Positions 15,935 to 23,482 of a stretch of DNA of 64,000 nucleotides are shown piece after piece. The first letter of the stretch is position 1. Each line of letters opens with the position of its first letter. A model generated the notes under the pieces. The model did not search any database. It was given only the letters and a program-made list of their open reading frames with translations, and had not been told where the DNA came from. The position numbers and the translations under genes were made by a program. The stretch lies in assembly GCA_963753575.1 (NCBI GenBank), contig CAVWCR010000002.1, forward strand, positions 248,001 to 312,000, read 5' to 3'. Origin of the DNA: VAZQ01 sp963753575. Lineage in GTDB: Bacteria; Pseudomonadota; Alphaproteobacteria; Rhizobiales; Xanthobacteraceae.

Positions 15935-17688
15935 GCGGCCGCCTCCGCCATGCTCTTCAGCGCCGCAACGTCATGCCGGCGGGCGAAATCGAGGAAGGTC
16001 TCCTTGGGCGCGGCGCGGCCGGCGAGATAGCTCTTGAGCAGGCGCTCGACCAGCGCCGGCGCATCCTCCGCCTTCACGTCGCGATAGATCTCACGCGCCA
16101 GCCCGGCGTGCGGGCCAAAGCCGCCGCCGACGTGGACGTGATAGCCCTCGACCGTGTCGCCATCCTCCGATGTTGCAACCTTGCAGGCGATCAATCCGAT
16201 GTCGCCGATGTAGTGCTGAGCGCAGGAGTGATGGCAGCCGGTAAGATGGATATTGACCGGGCTGTCGAGCGCGACACGCGCCTCGCACCAGCGCGCGATC
16301 TCTTCCGCATGGCGCTTGGTGTCGGAGGCCGCGAAGCGGCAGCCGACATTGCCGGTGCAGGCCACGAGGCCGGCGCGGATCGAGCTTGCGCTCGCCGATA
16401 GTCCAAGCGCCTCGATGCCGCTCACCGCGTCTTTGAGCTTCTCGGCCGGCACACCGGAGATGAGCAGGTTCTGCCACACGGTGAGGCGAATGTCGCCGTC
16501 GCCGGCTTCGCGCGCGATGCCGGCGAGCCCCCGCATCTGCGTGGCGGTCAAGCGGCCGACCGGCAGCACGACGCCGATCCAATGCAGCCCGTCCTGCCTT
16601 TGCGGATGCACGCCGACGTGGGCCATCCGGTCAAAGGCCGGACGCGGCGCTAGCGCCTCCGGCGGCACGCGGCTGAGCGTTCGCCCGAGCTTCTCCTCGG
16701 CCAGCGCCATCACCTTGTCGAGGCCCAGACTGTCGATGACGTATTTAAGCCGCGCCTTGTTGCGATCGGTGCGATTGCCATGGTCGATGAACACGCGCAC
16801 GACCGCGTCCGCCACCTTGGTGGCTTCGTCGGGTCGCACGATGACGCCGGTCTCGCGCGCGAAGTCGTGGTGGCCGGTGATGCCGCCGAGCATGAGCCGA
16901 AACCAGACGCCGGACGTGACGCCGAACCCGTCCTTCACCTCGACGGCCTGAAAACCGATGTCGTTGGTGTCTTCCAGCACCGGAATGATGCCGGCACCGT
17001 CGAACGCAACGTTGAACTTGCGCGGCAGGCCGTAGAGCGCCCGGTCGTTGAGGATGTGGAAATGCCACTCGCGTGCGTAGGGACGCGTGTCGATCAACTC
17101 CTGGCGATCGATCCCGGCGGTCGGCGAGCCGGTCACGTTGCGGATATTGTCGGCGCCGGAGCCGCGCGAGCACAGGCCGAGATCCTGGATCGCCTCGACC
17201 ATCGCGACCGCATCCTTCGGCTCGATCTCGCGCATCTGAATGTTGGCGCGCGTGGTGATGTGGGCATAGCCGTGGGCGTAGCGATCGGCGAGGTCGGCAA
17301 GGCCGGCGAACTGCCAATGGCTGAGGACGCCGTTGGGGATACGCAGCCGGCACATATAGGCGCTCTGCGCCGGCGCGCAGTAAAACAGGCCGAAATAGCG
17401 CCAGCGGAAATTGTCGGCCGGCTTGGGCGCTTCGTTCTTGGCGGCCTGCTCCTTGAGCCGCTCGTAGGCATCGAAGGGATGCTGCTCGCGCTTGAACTTC
17501 TCCGGGTCGGCGAGCTTGCCGCCGGCGCTCACGGCGCGGTCCTGCGCCAGGATGTGCGCGGCATCGGGGCCGGTCGGTGCGCCGGCCGCGGGCGAGGGCT
17601 CTGCGGAGCGCGCCGCGCGCGCGATCTGCAGACCGGCCGTGAAGCCTTCCAAATAGCGCTTCTGTTCGGGAGCGAAATCGCTCGACAT
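15931..17688 (-). CDS. nirA: Ferredoxin-type nitrite reductase NirA
   Basis: A 585-residue siroheme/[4Fe-4S] enzyme of the nitrite/sulfite reductase family, catalysing six-electron reduction of nitrite to ammonium. Two ferredoxin-like repeat halves are visible (MCRLRIPNGVLSHWQF near 110, GLHWIGVVLPVGRLTATQM near 370). The cluster ligands lie in CTGNVGC (C-x5-C) and TGCHHSCAQH (C-x3-C). Length and motifs match NirA and not the NADH-type NirB. The 3' end overlaps the flavoprotein start by ATGA. Siroheme is supplied by cysG at the end of the same operon. An assimilatory sulfite reductase is the alternative reading, made unlikely by the neighbours. Confidence 0.94.
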   Translation of the reverse strand: MSSDFAPEQKRYLEGFTAGLQIARAARSAEPSPAAGAPTGPDAAHILAQDRAVSAGGKLADPEKFKREQHPFDAYERLKEQAAKNEAPKPADNFRWRYFGLFYCAPAQSAYMCRLRIPNGVLSHWQFAGLADLADRYAHGYAHITTRANIQMREIEPKDAVAMVEAIQDLGLCSRGSGADNIRNVTGSPTAGIDRQELIDTRPYAREWHFHILNDRALYGLPRKFNVAFDGAGIIPVLEDTNDIGFQAVEVKDGFGVTSGVWFRLMLGGITGHHDFARETGVIVRPDEATKVADAVVRVFIDHGNRTDRNKARLKYVIDSLGLDKVMALAEEKLGRTLSRVPPEALAPRPAFDRMAHVGVHPQRQDGLHWIGVVLPVGRLTATQMRGLAGIAREAGDGDIRLTVWQNLLISGVPAEKLKDAVSGIEALGLSASASSIRAGLVACTGNVGCRFAASDTKRHAEEIARWCEARVALDSPVNIHLTGCHHSCAQHYIGDIGLIACKVATSEDGDTVEGYHVHVGGGFGPHAGLAREIYRDVKAEDAPALVERLLKSYLAGRAAPKETFLDFARRHDVAALKSMAEAAA

Positions 17689-17751
17689 GGCGTTACCTCC
17701 CGCTCATCGCCAACGGCAGAGTGAGCCGTTGTTTCATCATGCCGCCCCCGC

Positions 17752-19446
17752 TCAAGCCGCTTCCGGTCGGGCCTGCGGGCGTCCGCCGGCGCCGTGCTCG
17801 TATTCGTCAAGGAAGGACAGGAGTTCCTGCCGATATTCGTAGTAGCGCGGATGGTCGAGCAGCGCGCGCCGCGTGCGCGGGCGCGGAATGTCCACGTCCA
17901 TGATCCGGCCGATGCGCGCATTCGGGCCGTTGGTCATCATCACCACCCGATCGGCGAGCAGGATCGCCTCGTCGACGTCGTGGGTGACGCAGATGGCCGT
18001 CACTTGCGTGCGCGACCAGACTTCCATCAGGACCTCTTGCAGCTGCCAGCGCGTCAGGGAGTCGAGCATCCCGAACGGTTCGTCGAGGAGGAGGAGCTTG
18101 GGCGACAGCGCGAAGGCACGCGCGATACCGACGCGCTGCTTCATCCCGTTCGACAGCTCCGAGGCCAGCTTTTCCATCGCGTCCGCAAGCCCGACCCGGG
18201 AGAGGTAATAGCTCACGATGTCGGCGCGCTCGGCTCGGCCGGCGTGCGGAAAGACCCGGTCGACGCCGATGGCCACGTTCTCGCGCGCCGTGAGCCAGGG
18301 AAACAGCGAGGGCGCCTGGAACACGACGGCGCGGTCGGGCCCGGCCACCGTGACTTCCTTGCCGTCGAGCACGATGCCGCCGCCGGAAATGTCGTTGAGC
18401 CCGGCAACCATGGAAAGGACGGTCGACTTGCCGCAGCCGGAATGGCCGATCAGCGAGACGAACTCACCTTTGTTCATGAGGAGGTTGAATCCGTCGACGA
18501 CAGTGAGCGGACCCTTGGGCGTCGAGTAGACCTTCTTGACCTCGTAGAACTCGACATAGCGGTTCTCGATCGGGCTCGCCGCCGCTTCCCGATAGACGCG
18601 CGGCGGACCTGTATCGAAGGTGACCGGAACGACATTGGGAAGGTTGGCGCGGTCGTCGGCGACAGCGGCGCGCTCGACGCCGACGTTCATGAGATATTGC
18701 GTGATCGCCGCGCGCAGCCGCTTGTAGGGCGGGCTGTTATTCATCTCCAAGCGGTCGCGCGGGCGTTCGAACGGGACCACGAATTCCGGCCCGAATGTCG
18801 CGCCGGGGCCGGGATTGAGCGGGATGATGCGGTCGGCGAGAAGAATGGCCTCGTCCACGTCGTTGGTGATGAGCACGACGGTTTTCTTGTCCCGCGACCA
18901 GATCGCTTCGATCTCGATTTGCAGCTTGGCGCGGGTCAACGCGTCGAGCGCCGAGAGCGGCTCGTCGAGCAGCAGCATCTCCGGCTCCATTGCGAGCGCG
19001 CGGGCGACCGCAACCCGTTGACGCATGCCGCCGGAGAGCTCGGCCGGCTTGCGATCGGCCGCGTGGCCGAGGCCCACCATGTCGACATAGCGGTGCACCT
19101 GCTTGCGACGCTCCGCCCTGGGTCGCCCCCCGAGCACGCCGTCCACCGCCAGCGCCACATTGCCCTCGACCGACAACCACGGCATCAGCGAATAGCTCTG
19201 AAACACGACGCCGCGCTCCGGGCCGGGCTCGGTGACAGGCTTGCCGCGAAACAGCACTTCGCCTTCGTCCGGCAGCGCCAGACCAGCCATCAAGTTGATG
19301 AGCGTGGTCTTGCCGGAGCCGGAAAAGCCCACGATGGCGACGAACTCGCCATCCTCCACCGACAGCGACACATGCTTGAGCACTGACGTGCGCTCGGCCG
19401 CCGAGCCGTAGGATTTCGAGACCGACTTGAGTTCCAGGATGGCCAT
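17752..19446 (-). CDS. nrtC: Nitrate ABC transporter ATP-binding protein, two fused ATPase domains
   Basis: A 564-residue protein carrying two complete ABC domains. Domain 1 (about 1-255): GFSGSGKTT, LSGGMRQRV, LLLDEPLSALDA. Domain 2 (about 290-540): GHSGCGKST, LSNGMKQRVGIARA, LLLDEPFGMLD. In cyanobacteria two separate polypeptides, NrtC and NrtD, form the heterodimer, and NrtC carries a regulatory NrtA-like tail; here the two ATPases are fused and no binding-protein-like tail exists. Domain 1 departs from the usual switch-His phrase (LITNDVDEA, Asn in place of His), so the two sites are probably asymmetric. It starts 13 nt after nrtB. Confidence 0.92.
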   Translation of the reverse strand: MAILELKSVSKSYGSAAERTSVLKHVSLSVEDGEFVAIVGFSGSGKTTLINLMAGLALPDEGEVLFRGKPVTEPGPERGVVFQSYSLMPWLSVEGNVALAVDGVLGGRPRAERRKQVHRYVDMVGLGHAADRKPAELSGGMRQRVAVARALAMEPEMLLLDEPLSALDALTRAKLQIEIEAIWSRDKKTVVLITNDVDEAILLADRIIPLNPGPGATFGPEFVVPFERPRDRLEMNNSPPYKRLRAAITQYLMNVGVERAAVADDRANLPNVVPVTFDTGPPRVYREAAASPIENRYVEFYEVKKVYSTPKGPLTVVDGFNLLMNKGEFVSLIGHSGCGKSTVLSMVAGLNDISGGGIVLDGKEVTVAGPDRAVVFQAPSLFPWLTARENVAIGVDRVFPHAGRAERADIVSYYLSRVGLADAMEKLASELSNGMKQRVGIARAFALSPKLLLLDEPFGMLDSLTRWQLQEVLMEVWSRTQVTAICVTHDVDEAILLADRVVMMTNGPNARIGRIMDVDIPRPRTRRALLDHPRYYEYRQELLSFLDEYEHGAGGRPQARPEAA

Positions 19447-19459
19447 GAGCCGGTCTCCG

Positions 19460-20557
19460 TCAGCGCGCGTTGCCGTGGGTGAAAGAAATCTGCAGCGCCA
19501 GCATGACGCGGTCGAGCAGGAAGCCGATGATGCCGATGGCGAGCACCGCGACCATGATCTTGGCGAGCGAGGTGGAGGAGCCGTTCTGGAATTCGTCCCA
19601 GACGAATTTTCCCAGGCCCGGATTTTGTGCCAGCATCTCGGCGGCGATCAGCACCATCCAGCCGACCCCGAGCGACAACCGCAGGCCTGTGAAGATCAGC
19701 GGCAGCGACGACGGCAGCACCAGCTTCATGATTTTCTTGGGCCAGGTGAGTCGCAACACGCGCCCGACATTGAGGAGATCCTTGTCGATCGATGCCACCC
19801 CAACCGCGCTATTGATCAACGTCGGCCACAGCGAGCATAGCGTCACCGTGATGGCCGATATCAGGAACGACTTCGGAAACATCGGATCGCTCGAGACATA
19901 GAGTGCGCTGACGATCATGGTCACGATCGGCAGCCAAGCGAGCGGGGACACCGGCTTGAATATCTGCACCAAAGGATTGATCGCAGAGTTGAACGACACC
20001 GACAGTCCGCACAGGACGCCAAGCGGCACCGCGATGATGGTTGCGAAGACAAAGCCCGTGAACACGGTCTTCAGGCTGGTGATGATCTGATCGACGAAGG
20101 TCGGCTTGCCGGTGTAGGGCCGCATCCGCACTTCGGCCTTCGGATCCTTGGCCAGAATCTCCTGGTTGCGTTTCTCCTGGCGTTGGTAGAACGCCCGCTC
20201 CTTGGCCCGCTCGGCCAGGTGATCCTGGTAGAGATTGACCGTCTGCGCCCAGACCTGGCCGGGGCCGGGCAGCGTGCCCAGACTGGTGTGGACCCTGGGA
20301 GCGAGCACCGCCCAACCGCCGAGAAAGATGACGATCGCGAGGACGGGTACGCCGAGCTGGAGCCACAGCTCGCGCCCCTGCGTGCGCAAGCTGTCGCCCG
20401 CCGCCATCCGCATCAGCGGGATCGTCCAACCGAGGCCGACCACTTCAAGCGAACCGGCCAGCCGGTTGATGCGCGTGTGCCAGAGCTCGCGCTTGGCGGC
20501 GCGAACAGCTTGCGCTGACGCATGATCGGGCGTTACGGCATCGGTAGCGATGGACAT
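19460..20557 (-). CDS. nrtB: Nitrate ABC transporter permease
   Basis: A 365-residue inner-membrane permease. A basic N-terminal region and helix 1 (about 70-90) are followed by a periplasmic segment of about 75 residues rich in charged residues (KERAFYQRQEKRNQEILAKD) before the BPD_transp_1 core. The core holds the coupling loop DKDLLNVGRVLRLTWPKKIM followed by LVLPSSLPLIFTGLRLSLGV. The long periplasmic insert is characteristic of this NrtB subgroup. It is transcribed between nrtA (59-nt gap) and nrtC, and with them imports nitrate (possibly nitrite or cyanate as well). Confidence 0.93.
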   Translation of the reverse strand: MSIATDAVTPDHASAQAVRAAKRELWHTRINRLAGSLEVVGLGWTIPLMRMAAGDSLRTQGRELWLQLGVPVLAIVIFLGGWAVLAPRVHTSLGTLPGPGQVWAQTVNLYQDHLAERAKERAFYQRQEKRNQEILAKDPKAEVRMRPYTGKPTFVDQIITSLKTVFTGFVFATIIAVPLGVLCGLSVSFNSAINPLVQIFKPVSPLAWLPIVTMIVSALYVSSDPMFPKSFLISAITVTLCSLWPTLINSAVGVASIDKDLLNVGRVLRLTWPKKIMKLVLPSSLPLIFTGLRLSLGVGWMVLIAAEMLAQNPGLGKFVWDEFQNGSSTSLAKIMVAVLAIGIIGFLLDRVMLALQISFTHGNAR

Positions 20558-20616
20558 TGCGCGACTTCCTTCCGGCTGTTGCAGATGTGCGTCAGGTGAG
20601 GGGAGTCTTTTTCCGT

Positions 20617-22053
20617 TCAGTTGGACACGACCTTGACGCCTTCCACGCGCTGCTTGCCCTTCAGGCCGATGATTAAGTCATCGATGTAGGCGTTGGGCTT
20701 GCGGCCATCGAAGCTCTTGCCATCGATGAATTCGCTGGTTGGCGCGCGATAGCCGTCGCTGTCCCAGGGGAAGTCCTCCTTTTTCGCCTTGCCCTCGGCG
20801 ACCAGGAGCTTGGCGGCCTCGAGATAGAGGTCCGGCCGGTAGACCTGCTTGGCAGTCTCGGCGTACCAGCTGTCCGGCTTGGCTTCGGGAATCTGCCCCC
20901 AGCGGCGCATCTGGGTGAGATACCAGACCGCGTCCGAGTAGTAGGGATAGGTCGCGAAGTATCGGAAGAAGACGTTGAAATCCGGAACGGAGCGTTTGTC
21001 GCCTTTCTCGTATTCGAAAGTGCCGGTCATTGAATTGGCGATGACGTTGTAGTCAGCTCCCACATATTCGGGCTTCGCGAGTATCTTCACCGCCGCTGCA
21101 CGATTGGCGTTGTTGTTGGCGTCGAGCCACATCCCGGCCCGGATCAGCGCCTTGGTGATGGCAAGCGTCGTGTTGGGATTCTTATTGGCGAAGTCGGCCG
21201 TCAGCCCGAACACTTTCTCCGGATTGTTCTTCCAAAGCTCGTAGTCGGTGATGACCGGAACGCCGATGCCCTTGAACACCGCGGCCTGGTTCCACGGCTC
21301 GCCCACGCAGTAGCCGAGGATCGTGCCCGCCTCCAAGGTGGACGGCATCTGCGGCGGCGGGGTCACGGAAATCAGCACGTCGCCCAGAATCTGCCCCGAG
21401 ATGTCGGTCGGCGAATAGAAGCCAGGATGAATTCCGCCCGAGGCGAGCCAATAACGCAGCTCGTAATTGTGCGTCGACAGCGGGAACACCATGCCAAGAT
21501 TGAACGGCTTGCCCTCGGCCCGATACTTTTCGACCACCTTCTTGAGCGCTTCGGCTTTGATCGGATGGACCGGCTTGCCATCCGCTCCCATCGGAATGTG
21601 CTTCTTCATCTCTTCCCAGACGCCGTTCGACACCGTGATGGCGTTGCCGTTGAGATCCATCGAAAACGGCGTGATGATGTGGGCCTTGGTTCCGAATCCG
21701 ATGGTGGCGCCGAGCGGCTGGCCGGCCAGCATGTGCGCGCCATCGAGCTCGCCCGTGATGGTGCGATCGAGCAGCACCTTCCAATTCGCCTGCGGCTCGG
21801 TGGTGACGTAGAGGCCTTCGTCCTCGAAATAGTTGAGCTCCTTGGCAATCGCGATCGGCGCCATGTCGGTCAGCTTGATAAAGCCGAACCTGAGATCCTC
21901 CTTTTCGATCTTGAGCGCAGCGCGCGCGATGGTCGGCGCAAAAATGCGCTCGGCAGGCAGCATGCTGGCAAGCGTGGCGGTGGTCGCTCTGAGGAACCGG
22001 CGCCGGCTGAGACCCGTTCTCGGTGTGGCGCCGGTGTCAGATTTCTTGGTCAT
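20617..22053 (-). CDS. nrtA: Nitrate-binding protein, Tat-exported
   Basis: A 478-residue periplasmic nitrate-binding protein. It begins with a Tat signal (SRRRFLRA near residue 17, hydrophobic to about 45), then the NMT1/NrtA fold (LRFGFIKLTDMAPIAIAKEL, ITGELDGAHMLAGQPLG, VSNGVWEEMKKHIP, CVGEPWNQAA). These residues frame the ligand pocket in the NrtA/CmpA family. It is the first gene of the nitrate transport and reduction operon. Upstream, in the order transcribed, are a sigma-54-like box, a two-hairpin NasT target and an intrinsic terminator, all within 210 nt, so expression should need NasT antitermination. Confidence 0.95.
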   Translation of the reverse strand: MTKKSDTGATPRTGLSRRRFLRATTATLASMLPAERIFAPTIARAALKIEKEDLRFGFIKLTDMAPIAIAKELNYFEDEGLYVTTEPQANWKVLLDRTITGELDGAHMLAGQPLGATIGFGTKAHIITPFSMDLNGNAITVSNGVWEEMKKHIPMGADGKPVHPIKAEALKKVVEKYRAEGKPFNLGMVFPLSTHNYELRYWLASGGIHPGFYSPTDISGQILGDVLISVTPPPQMPSTLEAGTILGYCVGEPWNQAAVFKGIGVPVITDYELWKNNPEKVFGLTADFANKNPNTTLAITKALIRAGMWLDANNNANRAAAVKILAKPEYVGADYNVIANSMTGTFEYEKGDKRSVPDFNVFFRYFATYPYYSDAVWYLTQMRRWGQIPEAKPDSWYAETAKQVYRPDLYLEAAKLLVAEGKAKKEDFPWDSDGYRAPTSEFIDGKSFDGRKPNAYIDDLIIGLKGKQRVEGVKVVSN

Positions 22054-22120
22054 TGCTGTCGTCCTTTCGGGGACCGAAGGTCCGGTTTTGAGCCAATGGT
22101 CGGGTGCGTCTTCCGACGCG

Positions 22121-22172
22121 AAAGAAAAAAGGCCGCAGTCTGAGGCGCCTGTGCGAGGCCCCAGACGGCGGC
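22121..22172 (-). terminator. Leader terminator (attenuator) before nrtA
   Basis: On the minus strand GCCGCCGTCTGGGGC (22172-22158) pairs with GCCTCAGACTGCGGC (22146-22132), about 13 pairs with two mismatches, followed by TTTTTTCTTT. It lies 68 nt before the nrtA start and 12 nt after the P2 hairpin, the position expected of a terminator controlled by an ANTAR antiterminator. Confidence 0.85.
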
Positions 22173-22183
22173 GTTGCCTATTC

Positions 22184-22229
22184 AGTCCATCGGTGGACCT
22201 GTTGGAGCTAGGTCAGCGATGACAGCCCC
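22184..22229 (-). promoter_or_regulatory. NasT (ANTAR) two-hairpin target in the nrtA leader
   Basis: P1 (22229-22204): stem GGGGCT/AGCTCC with a 2-nt bulge, inner stem GTC/GAC and hexaloop ATCGCT. A 4-nt linker follows, then P2 (22199-22184): stem GGTCC/GGACT with hexaloop ACCGAT. Both loops are six bases with A at position 1 and G at position 4, the published recognition rule for ANTAR proteins. The terminator follows directly. NasT binding should stabilise this structure and allow read-through when NasS releases NasT in nitrate or nitrite. Confidence 0.87.
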
Positions 22230-22245
22230 AAACCCAGATGACGTT

Positions 22246-22262
22246 ATTCAAGCATCGTGCCA
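22246..22262 (-). promoter_or_regulatory. Sigma-54-like promoter of the nrtA operon
   Basis: TGGCACGATGCTTGAAT on the minus strand has GG at -25/-24 and GA at -13/-12, the correct 10-nt spacing, with TTGA in place of the usual TTGC. The predicted transcription start is near 22236, seven bases before hairpin P1. The same TGGCAC-N3-GC-TTGAA string recurs before the FAD gene and before nasT. Confidence 0.6.
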
Positions 22263-22305
22263 CGTTGGGTTGGTGATCAACGTGTGTAATTTCAATAGTT
22301 TAGCT

Positions 22306-22330
22306 CCACGCCCCCGGGACCGGGGCGTGG
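22306..22330. other. GC-rich perfect hairpin between the globin gene and the nrtA promoter
   Basis: A 9-bp inverted repeat (CCACGCCCC / GGGGCGTGG) with a 7-nt loop, 44 nt after the globin stop codon. It has no T-tract in either direction, so it is either a 3'-end stabiliser of the upstream transcript or an upstream element of the promoter at 22246-22262. Confidence 0.45.
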
Positions 22331-22373
22331 ACCCTTGCTAGGCATCTGCACGAAATTTGTGCAATGCAACAAA

Positions 22374-22790
22374 TTAGGCAGCTGCCGCGGCTGCCGCCTT
22401 GGTCATGACGCCGGCGACCGTCAGATAGGTCTCGGTCCAGGCTGCTTTGACCGGTGGTGTAAACGTGGGTCCAAGCCCCTGTTCCAGGGTCCACAACAAA
22501 GCGGCGCCGACGGGCTCGAAGTGCTTTTCGGTCACGCCGTAGGTGATGTGCCGGCGGCCCAGTTCCTCGACCGCAGGCAGGATCTTTTCGACCTGATGCA
22601 GGTTGGTCACGGCGGTCGCGAGCATCTGCATCAGCTTCTTCTTTTGCTCGGTGAGATCGGTCGGGAACAGCGGGCGCACCTCAGGTGCGATCGTGAACAG
22701 CCGGTCGTAGAACAGGTCCGCCGCCTTGTCCGCAATGGGGGCTACCTGCTTGAAGCTCTCTTGCACGAGTGCGACTTGATCGGGAGTCAT
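22374..22790 (-). CDS. Single-domain bacterial globin
   Basis: A 138-residue haemoglobin of the Vitreoscilla/flavohaemoglobin type without a reductase domain. The proximal His is in LGRRHITYGV, followed by the EKHFEPVGAALL phrase that is typical of this group; the distal E7 region reads TDLTEQKKKLMQML. In Bradyrhizobium a related gene (bjgb) sits in the nitrate assimilation cluster and its product helps remove nitric oxide formed during nitrate reduction; the same role is inferred here. It follows the Tll0287-like cytochrome gene (69-nt gap) with no terminator visible between, so it probably belongs to the redox-module transcript. Confidence 0.9.
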   Translation of the reverse strand: MTPDQVALVQESFKQVAPIADKAADLFYDRLFTIAPEVRPLFPTDLTEQKKKLMQMLATAVTNLHQVEKILPAVEELGRRHITYGVTEKHFEPVGAALLWTLEQGLGPTFTPPVKAAWTETYLTVAGVMTKAAAAAAA

Positions 22791-22859
22791 ATTGTCATCT
22801 CCATATGATGTGATTGGTGGGTCCCGGCGGCATGCGCGACATAACCGCTGACGCGGCTC

Positions 22860-23447
22860 TCAGTTTGTAGGAATGCGGATCACGACGCCGCCCATGACGT
22901 CACCGATCTTGAAATCCTTACGCGGACTTTCGTCGTGGGCGTTGTGGCAACTGACGCAAGCCTGCGCGACCGCGGGGTCGGCATAGACGGCGGTGAAGTA
23001 CTTTTTCCCGCCGAGCGTCTCGTCGGTGTAGAAGTTCTTGCCCTTGTTGTCGGCGACGTAGGCGAGTCCTTTCTTTTCTGCCGCCGTGCGCGGCGCGTTC
23101 TGCTTGTTGACCGGCCACATTGAGAGCAGGGAATAGGAAAAGGTCTTCTGCGTCTCCGCCACTTTCTCCGCGCCGAAGCGGAACATCTGCGCCGGCAAGG
23201 GCAGGGCCTTCTTATCGACGAAGTGCTCGTCGGCGGTGATGACCTTTTCCTGGTTCTGCAACCGGTTGACCACGCGCGTGGTGTAGACGGCGCGGTCGGC
23301 TGCCATGACCGCGTGCAGCATGTCGGCGACCTGCTGCACCGGCACGCCTTTTGGCTCGCTCCTGCCGAACAGCTGCGCGTAGGCGACTGTTGTCGAGGCC
23401 AGGGCGAACATGGCGACCGCGCTGAGCCTCATGATTCCGGATGTCAT
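22860..23447 (-). CDS. Periplasmic monoheme cytochrome, Tll0287-like (DUF3365) domain
   Basis: A 195-residue exported protein: signal peptide about 1-25 (ending VAYAQ), then a Tll0287-like/PAS-type heme domain with a single CVSCH site near residue 160 followed by the family end phrase IGDVMGGVVIRIP. Such domains occur as heme sensors or as electron-transfer proteins. It lies 35 nt downstream of the multiheme cytochrome gene in the same direction, and is probably the soluble partner of that complex. The start at 23447 is chosen from the signal peptide; a SD-like AAGGAG (in GAGAAGGAGTTCGAG) stands just upstream. Confidence 0.8.
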   Translation of the reverse strand: MTSGIMRLSAVAMFALASTTVAYAQLFGRSEPKGVPVQQVADMLHAVMAADRAVYTTRVVNRLQNQEKVITADEHFVDKKALPLPAQMFRFGAEKVAETQKTFSYSLLSMWPVNKQNAPRTAAEKKGLAYVADNKGKNFYTDETLGGKKYFTAVYADPAVAQACVSCHNAHDESPRKDFKIGDVMGGVVIRIPTN

Positions 23448-23482
23448 CTCGAACTCCTTCTCTCTGTTGGTGCGTTGACGCG

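Noticed and set aside
22306..22330. Perfect GC hairpin as terminator of the globin gene
   Set aside because: No T-tract follows on either strand. Kept only as an unassigned hairpin.
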